Shown here in pieces: positions 22,632-34,000 of a DNA stretch of 64,000 nt. How positions within the stretch are numbered: the first letter of the stretch is position 1; every line of letters starts with the position of its first letter. Source of the stretch: Oscheius tipulae (taxonomy: Eukaryota > Nematoda > Chromadorea > Rhabditida > Rhabditidae); NCBI GenBank assembly GCA_037178975.1, contig JASJZH010000005.1, positions 682,001-746,000 of the forward strand. Reading direction: 5' to 3'. The position numbers were made by a program, and so were the translations under genes. The notes beneath the pieces are model-generated. The model did no database searches and was not told the origin of the DNA. It was given only the letters and a program-made list of their open reading frames with translations.

Positions 22632-22695
22632 TATTTGAACTAGTTGGGTCAATTTGAATTAGTTCGTTTGATTTGAACTGCATCATATACACCAT
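22632..22695 (+). repeat. Degenerate half copy of the palindrome arm
   Basis: GAACTAGTTGGGTCAATTTG...GAACTGCATCATATACAC follows the order of the right arm at 21088-21148 (GAACTAGTTCCGTTCAATAT...GAACTGCAACATATATAC) with substitutions. The two copies bracket the kinase/MSP relic and LINE fragment. Confidence 0.75.
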
Positions 22696-22744
22696 TGCGG
22701 CATTGTTTTGGGGCCAAAAAAAAGTACAACTTTAGCATTTTTGT

Positions 22745-22850
22745 GTTCTGCAAAGTTGAATGTCAAAATCTATAACTTTGCAGAACATCGTCTGGAAACT
22801 TGTGTCGCAGCCGTACCGTCTCCCACCGGTATATCTCTCCGAGTGCTGGT
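22745..22850 (+). repeat. TTCTGCAAAG dyad element copy
   Basis: A perfect 13-bp inverted repeat, GTTCTGCAAAGTT (22746-22758) and AACTTTGCAGAAC (about 22774-22786), is followed by CGTACCGTCTCCCACCGGTATAT, the block seen upstream of the RNA-like copy at 517. The RNA-like core is absent here. Confidence 0.65.
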
Positions 22851-23437
22851 TCCAGTCAATCGACTCTATTTTTCATCATAGCCGATTTTCTCCTTTGCTC
22901 AGACGAAGGAGAAGATCCCAAGTTCAGCTACTTCTGCCAGTCTTTCGAACTTCACGTTCAAGTCTCACTTTCCCTCACTGTCTCTACCATTCCGTTTTCA
23001 GATCTTTGACTAAAGCTCCGCAACCAGTAACTTCTCATTTAGTGGCATTGCAAAGGGAGTATTTTCAACGATGATGCCAAGCTCAAGGCCTAAGCCGACT
23101 TGGCCAAGCAGAAGCAGAGCAAGTTCGGAGTGGACAAGTTTTTTTCTTGTCCTCTTCTTCTATTATTCTTTGTATCACTTTCTCCCCTTTTCTTCGTAAT
23201 ACTGTTATTTCCTATAGTGTGATAGTAAAGTGTCTTTCTACGGTTTTCAGACTTACTTACCCTTTTTTACTGTTTTTCTTGTGCAAGACCCTTTCAGAGT
23301 CCTTAACCTTTTTCGTGGGTGTAAACTTCGGTTTCCTGTTTTGAAACGTTGTTTTAGGAAAAACAGCAGAAATAAGTGAAAAAATTGGGAAAAGCTTAAA
23401 ATTTGAATCTACGCCAAAAACGAAATTGCGCACGAAA
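22851..23437. other. No gene recognised
   Basis: AT-rich; short frames only. A possible coding scrap (LAKQKQSKFGVDKF, about 23103-23144) has an upstream stop and no partner exons. Confidence 0.5.
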
Positions 23438-23542
23438 AAAATTCAATAAATCTTGGATAATAGTTCGGCAGGCGGCACCCTCGTTCAAACGTGTTTTCGC
23501 GCGCATTTTTCAATTCGATGGGATATTTTTCTTCTCTTCCCC

Positions 23543-23731
23543 CTAGCTCTTTATTATTTTTGTCGGCTTGGCGGCGCTGTGGGCCAGGTAGATGATCCCA
23601 TTCCTGTTGACTCCCATCGGATGTCCAATGGCAGACAGCAGATTCCATCGGCGAAGATGTGCAGCGTCGAGCTCTGGAGTCCTCATGTACTCATAGAGCA
23701 GCGTGAGATGAGGGTCGGAATGGGGAGTCAT
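23543..23731 (-). CDS. 62-aa ORF of unknown identity within the transposon left arm
   Basis: Begins ATG ACT CCC CAT and reads YEYMRTPELDAAHLRRW then GHPMGVNRNGIIYLAHSAAK, with coding-like codon use, ending close to a TAATAAAG. The peptide looks conserved (dense charged and Gly/Pro pattern) but I cannot name it. Could be a 3' gene fragment captured by the element. Confidence 0.3.
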   Translation of the reverse strand: MTPHSDPHLTLLYEYMRTPELDAAHLRRWNLLSAIGHPMGVNRNGIIYLAHSAAKPTKIIKS

Positions 23732-24404
23732 TTTGTTGAATTGACGTTGTCAATAATTTTGCCCAGGTAGAGTGTCTTTCCCTAACTTGATAGATACTAT
23801 AATAACAAAGAGTCCGGTGAAGAGAAGAATAATAAAAAAAAGTCCCGTTGGGTCTGCGACGGTTTCGAACAAATCGATTCCCCCGCGCTCGAGTTTGCCG
23901 CAGTCGGTTTCGCGGCAAGTCGATTTTGAACAAATCGATTTCGAAATGTTCGATTTCGACCAAATTTGTACGCAACCACGTACAAATAGTATTCATCGTA
24001 TTCTCAGCTTGTTTTTATTCGATTTTTGGCCGTTTTTCAAATAATTTTCTTGCTAACAGATGATAAAGATCACTGCAAGCAGGGGCTAGACGACAATTGT
24101 AGTCTCTTGATAAAGAAAAACTGCATTTTCCCCCAAGAAAACCCGATAAACATAAGCATCAAGACAAATTTATTGAGGTTCAAGGCAAGACAAGACATTG
24201 TGACAATGAAAAAAGCTTTGTGCCAGGAAAAAGAGCAGTGGCTTCATTGAAAATAGCGAAGCAGGTCGGCCATCTTGTCGATATCCTCAAGATCGTGTAA
24301 TCATCCTGTCCATAGCAAGATAATTCCTTCAGTAGAAATCGTTTTCCGTCTATAAACTCAACTTTACAGACTGCTGGAACACGTAGTTGTACCTGACATA
24401 GTAG

Positions 24405-24911
24405 TCATCGCTCCTTGAAATACTGGGACAGGGAGATCCAGCAACTTGAAATCAGCTGATTTTGCTCTCGAGCACGGTATATCCTCTGCCGCTGGCTATC
24501 TTTCGAAGACGTTTTAGGCTGACTTCTTGCTTTAAAACGTTGTTCTACTTTCTCGGTTCCAGCCTTTAATAAAATGAGAAAAGAATGCAGTACACTTACA
24601 ATATTCAGTACGTCGTCGGCCGGATGATTGTGGGCAACTTTGATGGTAGATTGGCCTGTCTCACTTCTTTTGATTATTGCTGCACAGGAAGAGTACATTC
24701 TATCCCTGTAAAATGTCAGAAAATGACGAAAACAATGAGGCTTACTGATAATAGCAGTTGTAGATACGAGATCCGTCCTTTTCAGCCTCATCAAATGTTG
24801 GTCTATAGTCTCGGGCTTCCTAATTGGCTTCATAATTCTGCGAAAACATGCAGATTGACAAAAAAAACAAGAGATAACACAAAAACTGTTATAAAACGTA
24901 AAAGGAATCAA
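24405..24911 (-). pseudogene. FLYWCH-like zinc finger fragment
   Basis: Minus-strand frame with YRDRMYSSCAAIIKRSETGQ then VAHNHPADDVLN: the Cys...HNHP ending typical of FLYWCH and MULE-type WRKY-GCM1 fingers, which bind DNA. The N-terminal Cys and WRC motif are degenerate. No transposase follows. Sits in the inverted-repeat element. Confidence 0.55.
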
Positions 24912-25180
24912 CTAGGAAGCACAGTAGAAAAACGTGTACGTGATTACGTACAAATTTGGTCGAAACCGAACATGTCGAAATCGATCTGTTCAAAACCATA
25001 ACAGCGCGAAATCGAATTTTGGCGGAAATCGTTACAGTTCGAAATCGATTTCGGTCAAACCGAATCAGACCCGTCCCGTTGAATTGAAAAATGCGCGCGA
25101 AAACACATTTGAACGAGAGGCCGCCTGCCGAACTATTATCAAATCGTATTGCCTGCCGAAGTATTACCAGCATTTTCACT

Positions 25181-25857
25181 AACCTCCTAGCCTAATTTTC
25201 CCTTTTTTTTTGCGACGAAAGAATTAGTACTACTGAAGTGTTAGAGAACAGTCAGAAATCAGTCTCATGCTGTAAAAACAGTAAAAAGTCAAGCCTTAAA
25301 GTGTTTTCTCCTATTCTAGTCATTTCTTCATCTTTTCGTGTTTTTTTGCGATTCTTCTTGCTCTTTACATTGAATTGCTTACTTTTTGTGGCCGAGAATG
25401 TGAAAATTCGCATGGATCCGCTCTAAAAAGCTGTTCAAGCTCTAATTGTTCTTCCGCTACCCATTCAATGTTTTCCCGATGTCTCTTCTATTTCTTTCGC
25501 TGTTTATCGACGCTTTTCTTTTCCAACCTCCTCAGAATCGGGTGCAAGACCAGGGTTTCCTGGCTACGGTAGCCCTAGCCGGGTACGTAGAGCGGTTAGA
25601 TTGAAAACAGCCTTTTGTCATCTCGTAAACACTTAAATTTCAAATTTTCTGTTTTCTATGGGCTTGTATTTGATTATTTTTGTTGAGGAAATGCTCTTTC
25701 ACGATGGCTGCTGCTTATATCACTCCCATAGTGATCACTTTCGGTCAAATATTGAATAGAGTGAATAAAATGGCTGTGTGTCCATTTCTGACCAGTTTTC
25801 TTCCTTCTTGTCCTATTTTTTCGCTCCTAGGGCATACAAAAAAACCAGTTTTCAGCG
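25181..25857. other. Region upstream of PRPF38B
   Basis: No gene. 25545-25610 has tRNA-like fragments (TAGCCGGGTACGTAGAGCGG). TTTTCAG at 25850-25855 directly precedes the PRPF38B ATG by two bases: a likely trans-splice acceptor. Confidence 0.5.
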
Positions 25858-26706
25858 ATGGAGCCCATCGTGGACCCCTCAATCCTGGCTCTGACAGCCC
25901 AGACGGGCCTAACCATCGCAAATTTTCTGCCGGTGGAGGAGGATGACGACTATGTCGACACAGATATCCCAGAAATACAGGTTTTAAGGATTTCCATCCG
26001 CTTTTAGGTCAATAATTTGCAGAGAGTGACAAAAAAGACGAACATTCTACCCCTATGGGGCAATCAGACGACGATGAACCTGAATCCGCTCGTCTTGGAG
26101 AACATTCGCGAGAGCTACTACTACAAAAATTCACTAATGGAGCTGGACAACTTTCAGGCCCTGCTGGACGAGGTCTACTACAAGGCAGGTTGATTTTACA
26201 GCCCTTTTCCCGCCAAAATGTGCAACCTTTCGAAAACTGCAAACTTCCAGGTCAAACACCTCGAGCCCTGGGAGAAGGGCACCCGCAAGGTCCAGGGAAT
26301 GACCGGGATGTGTGGCGGAGTGCGTGGAGTTGGGGCCGGCGGAGTCGTGAGCTCTGCCTTTTGTCTCCTCTTCCGCTTCTTCAATCTCCGGATGAATCGA
26401 CGTCAGCTGGTCGGACTGATCAACAACAGCGAGTCGGCATATGCCAGAGGCATGGGCTTCATGTACATACGATTCACACAGCCCCCGGCAGACCTCTGGG
26501 CATGGTTTGAGCCGTACTTGGTGGGTTTTCGTACTCTCAGAAACCACGACTGCCGCAGCTGCGGCCTGTGCGTTGGTTACCTGCGCTAGGTTGTATATTG
26601 ACTTCCGAAACCCTGTCACTTGATCTATGCTTGATGTTTTAATATCAAAATTCTTGCCAGACTCCAGGAATAGCAAGCCTAACCAGCCAAGCCAAGCCAG
26701 GCCAGG

Positions 26707-26744
<38 letters not shown>

Positions 26745-27350
26745 CATGTAAAGTAGTTCATGTGAGAGCCCTCTCAGTCTTTCTGCGTTAGTTTAGGAAA
26801 AACGAGCATTCGAAGTTCTATTGGTTTGGAGGGTGCTGAGAGTCCTCAATGGTTCTGTAGCGCTTCAATGCTAATTTTCCAGGACGACGAGGACGAAGTC
26901 GACCCACGTTCCGGCGGGGGCGATTCCATGACCTTCGGCCAGCTTCTGCGCATCATGATGACCAAGCTGGACTGGTATGGGACCCTATTTCCCCGGATTC
27001 CTGTCCCAATCCAGGTACTCTCCTTTTTTCACTTTAACCAAAAAAACTTGCAGAAAGATATTGATGAAAAGTTTACCGAGAGGAAAAGAGCCCAGATCAA
27101 AGACGCGGCTCGGGCGCGCCGTGATCGTGACGAGTTCCGAAATACGAAAATCACGGACCTGCCTGGCTTTCAAGGCAATCAAGACGGCCCGGTGGAGAAA
27201 AAGCCCAAATCTCGATGCCGACACCACCTGAGGCATCACCATTGCCGTAAGCACCGGAAGCAGTGTCCAAAACGGGCCCGGGAGTCAGTTTTTCGTGCAA
27301 GTTCACGGAAAAATTCTATTTTTCAGAGCCAGAAAAGCCCGCGAGACTGA
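25858..27350 (+). CDS. PRPF38B: Pre-mRNA splicing factor 38B
   Basis: Six exons (25858-25980, 26023-26184, 26251-26520, 26883-27014, 27054-27287, 27327-27350), all phase 0, total 945 nt, giving 314 aa. The PRP38 domain is clear: ILPLWGNQTTMNLNPLVLEN, VKHLEPWEKGTRK, TGMCGGVRGVGAGG, GFMYIRFTQPPADLW, FPRIPVPIQKDIDEK. A basic His/Arg/Ser tail replaces the longer RS domain of the human protein (546 aa). PRP38 proteins act in spliceosome activation with the tri-snRNP. Intron 2 uses a GC donor (AAG|GCAGGT), needed to restore YYK-VKHLEP. The acceptor two bases before the ATG suggests spliced-leader addition. Confidence 0.96.
26709..26742. repeat. (TC)17 microsatellite in PRPF38B intron 3
   Basis: Uninterrupted TC dinucleotide run, preceded by GCCAAGCCAAGCCAGGCCAGG. 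Confidence 0.98.
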
Positions 27351-27454
27351 AAAAGAAGAAAAGACGTGATTGCCTCGGTTACTCCCTCTTTAAATGAGGG
27401 GCTCCTCCTTGTGATCTTCATCCTCACCTAACTATGTATTTCCCGCTATTTTTC

Positions 27455-27947
27455 TCATAATTTTATCGTTAATTTGATGCTTATAAATCGTTCTTCAAGA
27501 TTTTCGGATGACTGCAGCTCGTTCAGGCGAGGAATTGTATCTTTTACTCGTGTTTTTAAATCAGATATATGGTTGGAAAGTGCGCAATTTGTATGTTCGA
27601 GCCCTTTTTCAATGTTTTTCCGGTACTTACAACTTTTTGTCGAGATATCTGCCGTAAAGGAAGCTCTCTCGCGGGTATTCGTGCTCACTTCAAGCAAATT
27701 ATGTTCTAGAAGCAGCTTGGCTGCAAATTATGCAGTTTTGCAGACAGAAATCCTCCTCCAATAGCTTGAATGTCTCTCCTACCCTTTTCCAGTCGATTTT
27801 TATTGAAACGCGGCGGAGTTCTTGTTGATAGTTGCTTAAGTTAATGCATTCAGTGGTGTAAGTGATAGCTATGGTTCGAAGGTTCTTTTGATAACAATTC
27901 ATCGTTCGAAGATGAAAAGCTGGGAGTCCCACATTGCCTACTTTCAT
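27455..27947 (-). CDS. Hypothetical small coiled-coil protein
   Basis: Two minus-strand frames read as one helical protein: MKVGNVGLPAFHLRTMNCYQ...WKRVGETFKLLEEDF and KLLLEHNLLEVSTNTRERAS...LSNHISDLKTRVKDTIPRLN. They are joined only if a 25-nt intron (GTCTGC...TTGCAG, about 27711-27735) is removed, which gives heptad continuity; otherwise one base is frameshifted. Hydrophobic heptads suggest an adaptor-complex (BLOC/BORC-like) small subunit, but I do not recognise it. Starts about 200 bp from the divergent UCHL5 gene. Confidence 0.5.
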
Positions 27948-28150
27948 GCCTCTAGTTTTTCTAGCCTTTCAGAAGAAAAATATGAATCTTTCTCGTAATG
28001 ATCTTATCAAAACTTGACTCTAAAAGTGGAAGAAATTCCTAAACTCCAAGAGCCACATTCCTTCTCGTATCAACCGTCCTATTGCATTCATTTTCTCTCT
28101 CTTCTCTGTACATACTTTGTTCATTCAATAAACTTTTTTCTAGCGAAGAA

Positions 28151-30502
28151 ATGGCCGGTAATTGGTGTCTGATCGAGAGCGATCCTGGCGTCTTCACGGA
28201 GCTCCTGAAGGGATTCGGTGTCAAGGGAGTCCAGGTACTTCCCCCCCCTTTTTTTTACAGCCATTTTACCCAAACATTCCAGGTCGAAGAGCTTTACAGC
28301 CTCGACGAGAGCGAATTCCACAACCTGCGCCCGATCATCGGTCTCGTCTTCCTTTTCAAATGGCGCGCCGGAGATGAGCCGAGTGGAACGCCGATCGAGA
28401 ACGAAAACAACATTTTCTTCGCCCAACAGGTAGGATATTCAAGCACCTTATGTGCATTGTAAGCCTGTCATTCTTTAGCCTTGGAAGCTTTTTCCAATAC
28501 TTTGCATCTCAAAATAGCCTGTTGAACGACTTGGTCACTCCCGGAGGATCGAGCCCGGGTCTATGCTTCGAAATGGCTGATGAAAAAAGGGGATGAGGGG
28601 ACGGTGGAACCACTTTTGTACATGGGTCCCGCCACAAACTTCGCTCAAAATGCACTTTTTGATTTTTTGGTGCTTTACTCTCCTTTTTTGTGTGTTCTAA
28701 GTGTGTTCAATCTACTCACCGCCAAAAGCTACCCCAGAAACACCTGCTTCAACGTCAAAAATACCGTGAATAATGGAGACAATTGAGGAAACGCTGTTCT
28801 TATCCCCTTTCTTATTATCAACATTTTTCTTAGCACTTTGACGTCAAGTAGACGTTTCTAGAGTAGATTTCGACCCTTCGTCGATTAAATACAATTAGAA
28901 GTCATAAAAATGTGTGAAGAAAAATGCAAAAATGCATTTTGAGCTTCGCGGGACCCGGTTTGAAAACGCGTTCTGCCGTCCTCTCATCTCCTCACGGTGA
29001 CAGTCCCTTTAAAGGGCTGTAACTTTATTCCAACACGGGATCCCCAAAATGTCACAGCGAATTGTTCGTCACAGCTCAAAAAACTTGACGAAATGTAATC
29101 TCTTTGTGCCTAAAGCCATCTGGGTAGAGGCCTATTATAGTCACTAAGGATTTGGATGTTTTTTTTTTTGGAAAATACCATATACGTAGAGATTTTTTGA
29201 GCTGGGCAAGGATACGCATTCATATCTAGGAGTACCGTTACTTCAATACAAGATATATTTCTTCAAAAAGTTTTGAAACAGTTTGTGTATTGTTAAGAGG
29301 CATCAAATTGAACCAGACGACCCGGGTTCGATTTTCCCTCCCTAGCCACCCTGTTCATCACAAAATGTTACTTTTCTAGGTAATCCAGAATGCCTGTGCC
29401 ACGCAGGCACTCGTCAACATGCTGCTGAATGTGAAGAATACGAAGGTCGAGCTCGGGCAGATTCTCTCCGACTATCGCGACTTTGCCAAGGATTTCGACC
29501 CAGCTACCAAAGGACTGACGCTGTCGAATTCGGATCAAATCCGGGAGGTTCACAACAGCTTCGCGCGACAGACGCAGTATGAGCTGGATGTGAAGGGAGG
29601 CAAGGACGAGGACAACTATCACTTCATCAGCTACATTCCTCATGGGGACAAGGTCCTGGAGCTGGATGGACTGAGGGACTTTCCTCTGGAAGTGGCTCAA
29701 GTGAAGGAGGGCAGCGACTGGCTCGATGCTGTCCGCCCGGTGATTCAGATGCGTATTCAAAAGTGGGTTTTGGTCTAATGCTTTCTCTCTCTCTACCCAT
29801 CTTGACCCTTCTCTCTCTACCTATCTTGACCCTTCCTTCGTTGTGGGACGAACTGTTCAGTGACTCTGTACTCTCTGCTGGTTTCTTGTTCAAAAGATCT
29901 GACCGGATTCTCTACCATGCGACACTTGAGTCAAGAGTTGTGACTTATTCTATGCCCACTGTTTTCCATAAAAATCTGGCTGGGTTCTCTGTCCTGTGTC
30001 CCTGTCGTGTGTACCTGTTCAGAGAATCTGATCTCATCCTATCCACCGTACCATGTCCGTCTTTAAAATATGACCGAAAGTCAGGCTGTATATACAAAAT
30101 TATCAAAATTCGATATTTTAATTCCATTTTCCAGATACAGCGAGGGTGAGATCCATTTCAACCTGATGGCCGTCATCACCGACCGCAAGTCCGAGTTCCT
30201 TCGTCGGATTGAGGAGATTGCCACGGTATCCTTCGTTTTCCTGCTTAAAAAAGCCCAAAATTAAGAAAGTCGAGCCGTCGATCGACGACGAGCAGGTGCT
30301 CCAGGAGCTCCAGATGATGCTGGAAGCCGAAGAAGAGAAGATGGCTCGCTACAGACAGGAATCGGTGCGTCGCCGTCACAACTACCTCCCATTCCTTTTG
30401 GAGATGATCAAGTGTCTGGCCAAAGAGGGCAAACTCGTGCCGTTGATCGAGGAAGCCCAACAGCTCGCCCTGAAGCGCGGTGGAAAGAAGGAAGAGGCTT
30501 GA
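28151..30502 (+). CDS. UCHL5: Ubiquitin C-terminal hydrolase L5 (UCH37)
   Basis: Five exons (28151-28234, 28283-28429, 29380-29762, 30135-30225, 30266-30502) total 942 nt, giving 313 aa (human 329). The UCH fold is complete: [20 protein letters not shown] at the start, IFFAQQ with the oxyanion Gln, catalytic Cys in [15 protein letters not shown], catalytic His in [12 protein letters not shown] and Asp in [10 protein letters not shown]. The C-terminal ULD-like helices ([36 protein letters not shown]) bind RPN13 or INO80G in animals. Removes ubiquitin at the 19S proteasome; nematode counterpart is ubh-4. The 950-bp intron 2 carries a MITE. Confidence 0.96.
28598..28995. mobile_element. MITE with about 75-bp inverted repeats
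   Basis: GGGTCCCGC...TTCGCTCAAAATGCACTTTTT (28625-28665) is repeated inverted at about 28920-28990 (AAAATGCATTTTGAGCTTCG, CGGGACCC, AACGCG, CCGTCC, CTCATC). A related half copy lies at about 47440-47515 (GAACGCGTTTTCAATGCAAA). No ORF. In UCHL5 intron 2. Confidence 0.7.
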
Positions 30503-31033
30503 TCTTGCTATCTTTTTTTTAAATCAAAAAACCGGTTTATTTATTTTGATTACGGTGGTCTGTATAATCTCTTTTATGACTATCCTCTCTCTCTGTCTTT
30601 ATACACTGAATGAACAGTTAGCTCAAGTTTGGTTTTTTTTGCAATTCTGCAATGATGAAGAATGCTAAGGCAGGGAAGAGCACAGACACTAGAGAAACGT
30701 ATGCCTAGACCTTATCAGTTACTGTTAACAGCTAGTGAGCAATTCTGAAATCAGCTTCGATTGGTAGCAACGACTGACTTTGAACAATATAAAGGAATAC
30801 AGTAAATCTAGCCTTCTCATAATCTCGACAAGGTCCATTTGATTCGCATCGAAGAACTAGCACAGAGACAAACTTGCAGGATCAAAAAACTTGTAACATT
30901 CTTTTTTCTCACAACCTTATATGACCCATTTCATGGATAAAAATACAAGGAAAAGTATTATGCATAAGATAGTAGACTAGTAATGGCTCTCACAACCTGT
31001 AATTCACAGCACTGTTCGGTACTAACATAAAAT
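30503..31033. other. Convergent intergenic region
   Basis: About 530 bp between the 3' ends of UCHL5 and SNX17. No coding pattern or RNA recognised. Confidence 0.6.
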
Positions 31034-34000
31034 TCAGAGGTCTTCGTTGGAAATATTGGCGAAGGCCTCGTTGTGATGCGGAAGGACATCCTGAAAAGTT
31101 TGGAATGTTATGGACAGAAACACAGATACAGAGACATCGAGATAGAGAGACAGGGACAGCGACATTCACCGAGAGACAGACAGAAACCTACCGTAATGGT
31201 AGTGAAGACATCATTGAAGCTCTCAAAAAGATCAGCCATCCCTGGGTCATCATTGATAGCACTCTTCGCCGTTTTGATGCTCAGTCCAGAATGAGAACTT
31301 GTCCTACTCATCGTGGAACTCTCTGGTTCCTCTTCCCTAGATACTCTCCCCTCCAGTTGTCTCTTCGGAGGGTCCAGATACATAGACATGCCACAGCCAC
31401 CACCATTCAGAGCCAGCTGGTCTTCGATGGACATGTTGCGGTACTCGTGAAGAATCTCGTTCCCGACGGATTGGAAGAGAAGGGAGAGGAGGACAGCCTG
31501 AAAAAGGATAACTCAGAGAAAGCATGAGTTACAGTACCTGATTTGTCTGGAGACTGATCCATTGGAAAGAGTCCTTTCCGGTCATGTACTCAAAGTCGAA
31601 GACTGTTGGAATGTGCTGACCGTCTACTTGACTGATCCTCCAGAATCTGATCCGGGTAGCTTTGAAGACGGCTTCTTCGGTGTACTGTAAAGGATAGAAT
31701 GAGTCTCTGTCTTTATGTCTCTCTATCCCTCCGTCTTTCTTCAGAACTCACATTGGCTCCAAAGTTCAGAACAATCTGTCTTCTCCCTATCTTTATTCTA
31801 CACTTGGTCTCATCCACTGGATATTTGGAAGTACAGTCATTCAGGATCTCATAAGAGTAGCTGGGCTGGAGATGGCACATTCTGAGGAACTGGAAGACAG
31901 GAATCTGGTCAGAGACTGTGACTTACTCTGACATGGTCATTGTTCCTCTCTAGACTCTTCAATTGTTCAGTTTGGGATGCTTGCAAAGCTTTGAACCTTC
32001 TGTTGATGTAGTCTGTTTTGGCCTGAAAAGGATGGTTGTCTCTGTCTCCCTGCCTCTCAATTTCTTTGTATCTTTGTCTTGTTGTTCTCTGTATATCTCT
32101 GTTTCTCGGTCTATCTAAACTCACTTGCTTATAAAGAAGCTTTGTAACCTCCTGGTTATCCAGATAAGCCTCTTCAAGCCTCGGATCCCAGATCAGTTTC
32201 CTCAACATGAGTCGATGGTAGATGCCTTGAGCAGCTGACTTCTGGTTGGACTGCTGGAGACTGATGTAAGGAGACTCGAAGTTTCGAAGGAGACGGACAC
32301 CTTGAATGAAACGTGTTAGATAACATTAAAAACACGATTTTCAAAGAATCCCAGATGATTCTCGGGTACTTCGATGATACACAAACGCAAAAATGGCCAA
32401 GTCTAATTTGTAGGCACTGGTTAATTGTGTCAAATACTAACTATCTACTTGAACAACACTAGTCCATAGTAGTTCACCCCTCACACGACTTCACTGGCAT
32501 TTTAGGGATCGAAAAAGAGAGTTTTTAATCTGAAAAGCTGTAGCCCTTATCTAAATCTAAAACTTTGCAGAGCATCGTTTTTTTAAGCATTGTTTTAAAG
32601 TCATTTTCTGGACGAATGCAGAGCTATTTAGTTTTTGTCTCCCGTGTCACCCCTCTCGCGCCGGCCAATCCCCATATATACCGGAAGCGGCCCCTCAGGT
32701 TAGCTTTCGGGCTCAAGTGATTGTACCAGCGGTACCCTCAGATCATGATCGTTGTAGAACGAGTTTACTGAAGTAGCTTCGAGAGTGGTCTAGGGACACA
32801 TACTGCTTTTTGAGGAGAGATGTGCTCTGACCTGGCTTTATGTCAGGTTAGAGATCTTTTTTCTGTAGGTTTTGAACCTGATCCAACATAAAAAAAAGAA
32901 GTTCAAAGAAACCTACAGAGAACATTGCTCGAGTTTCTGTCTCCCTCGTCCAGGGACTTGACCATGAACAGTCCAAAAGACCAGAGCAGGATCTCCCCGT
33001 TGATGTTCAGCGCCTGTGCCAGTAACTTCATGACAGAATTCGTTGGGGTATCCACATTGGTCTTGATAATCATCTTCTCTCCATCAGCCAAACAAATGTC
33101 CAGGGTTATATGGATGCTAGTGGCGCGGAAGCTGCTCACTTGGGCATCCAGGAACCATTTCTCGATAGTAGGATGCCGGACGATCTCGGGGTGTTGGACT
33201 ACTGTAAGAATTGAAAAATAACGGAAAATTTAAAACTCACATCCGTTTAACCACTTGGCCAGCTTTAGCCTCCGTTCCTCCAGCTGCTTCTCATTTAGAT
33301 TGAAAAGCTTTTTGGGCGGGAAGGGTGGGCCGCGGTATTTAAGACCAAATCTGTAAAATGTCCTGTTTGCCCAGAGGATCATTTGTTTCCGGTACATTGA
33401 TAGAACTCGGGCTGTTTTGATAGGGGAAGGACACAAAATGTACACAGATTATGTGGGGAGATGAACTGGAAATCGGAACAGAAAGAGCGAGAGACTAAGA
33501 GCCACAGAGACACAGAGACAGATAGACAGAGTGATCTTAACTTTACAATTTGCAAGAAGCGTCTTTTACACATTTCAACTCTAATCTGGGATAACACTTG
33601 ATAGTTGTATGTGGACTTTTTTGTCAAGTGTTATCCGAGATTAGAGTTAACAAGTCGAGTTTGAAGGAAGCAAAACTGTTCAAAATGCAAAAAGTGCTCT
33701 GGAACGCTCCATCAGAAGCGTATAAACTGCTTCCAAAGAAGAGCGGACGTTTAAAGGGCTGTCTCTTTCCGCCAAAAGACTCCCGTCACGAACTTGACAA
33801 TCCGCGTGAGTTTCTCGAGTATTACGCTATTTTGGCCTACACCTATTTGTTGTTTTGACCTTAAAATCGAATTCTGCGACCAAGGAAATCTACTTGCAAC
33901 AAATTTTGGGAAGAAACTTGAAACATGAAGAGTAGGGCTCAGGTTCCCTATTTTGGCCAGTTTACACGTTTTTCTTCTGGTTTTTCTCCAAATTTGTTGT

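Larger units (their letters stand above)
23438..25150. mobile_element. DNA transposon relic with long inverted repeats
   Basis: Left arm blocks 23438-23524 and 23837-23990 match, inverted, 25072-25150 and 24931-25075: GTTCGGCAGGCGGC, TTTTCGCGCGCATTTTTCAATTC, and a series of TCGAAATCGATTT repeats ending ACCAAATTTGTACG...CACGTAC. The left arm is split by about 300 bp that contain a small ORF. Inside lies a FLYWCH-like zinc finger frame. Long complex inverted repeats plus this finger suggest a Mutator/MULE-like element; no transposase core was seen. Confidence 0.7.

Noticed and set aside
26134-26676. 180-aa minus-strand frame over PRPF38B
   Set aside because: Shadow of conserved plus-strand exons; no splice or start context of its own.
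29285-29360. tRNA gene suggested by CCGGGTTCGATTTTCCC
   Set aside because: B-box-like only; no A-box, D arm or acceptor pairing upstream.
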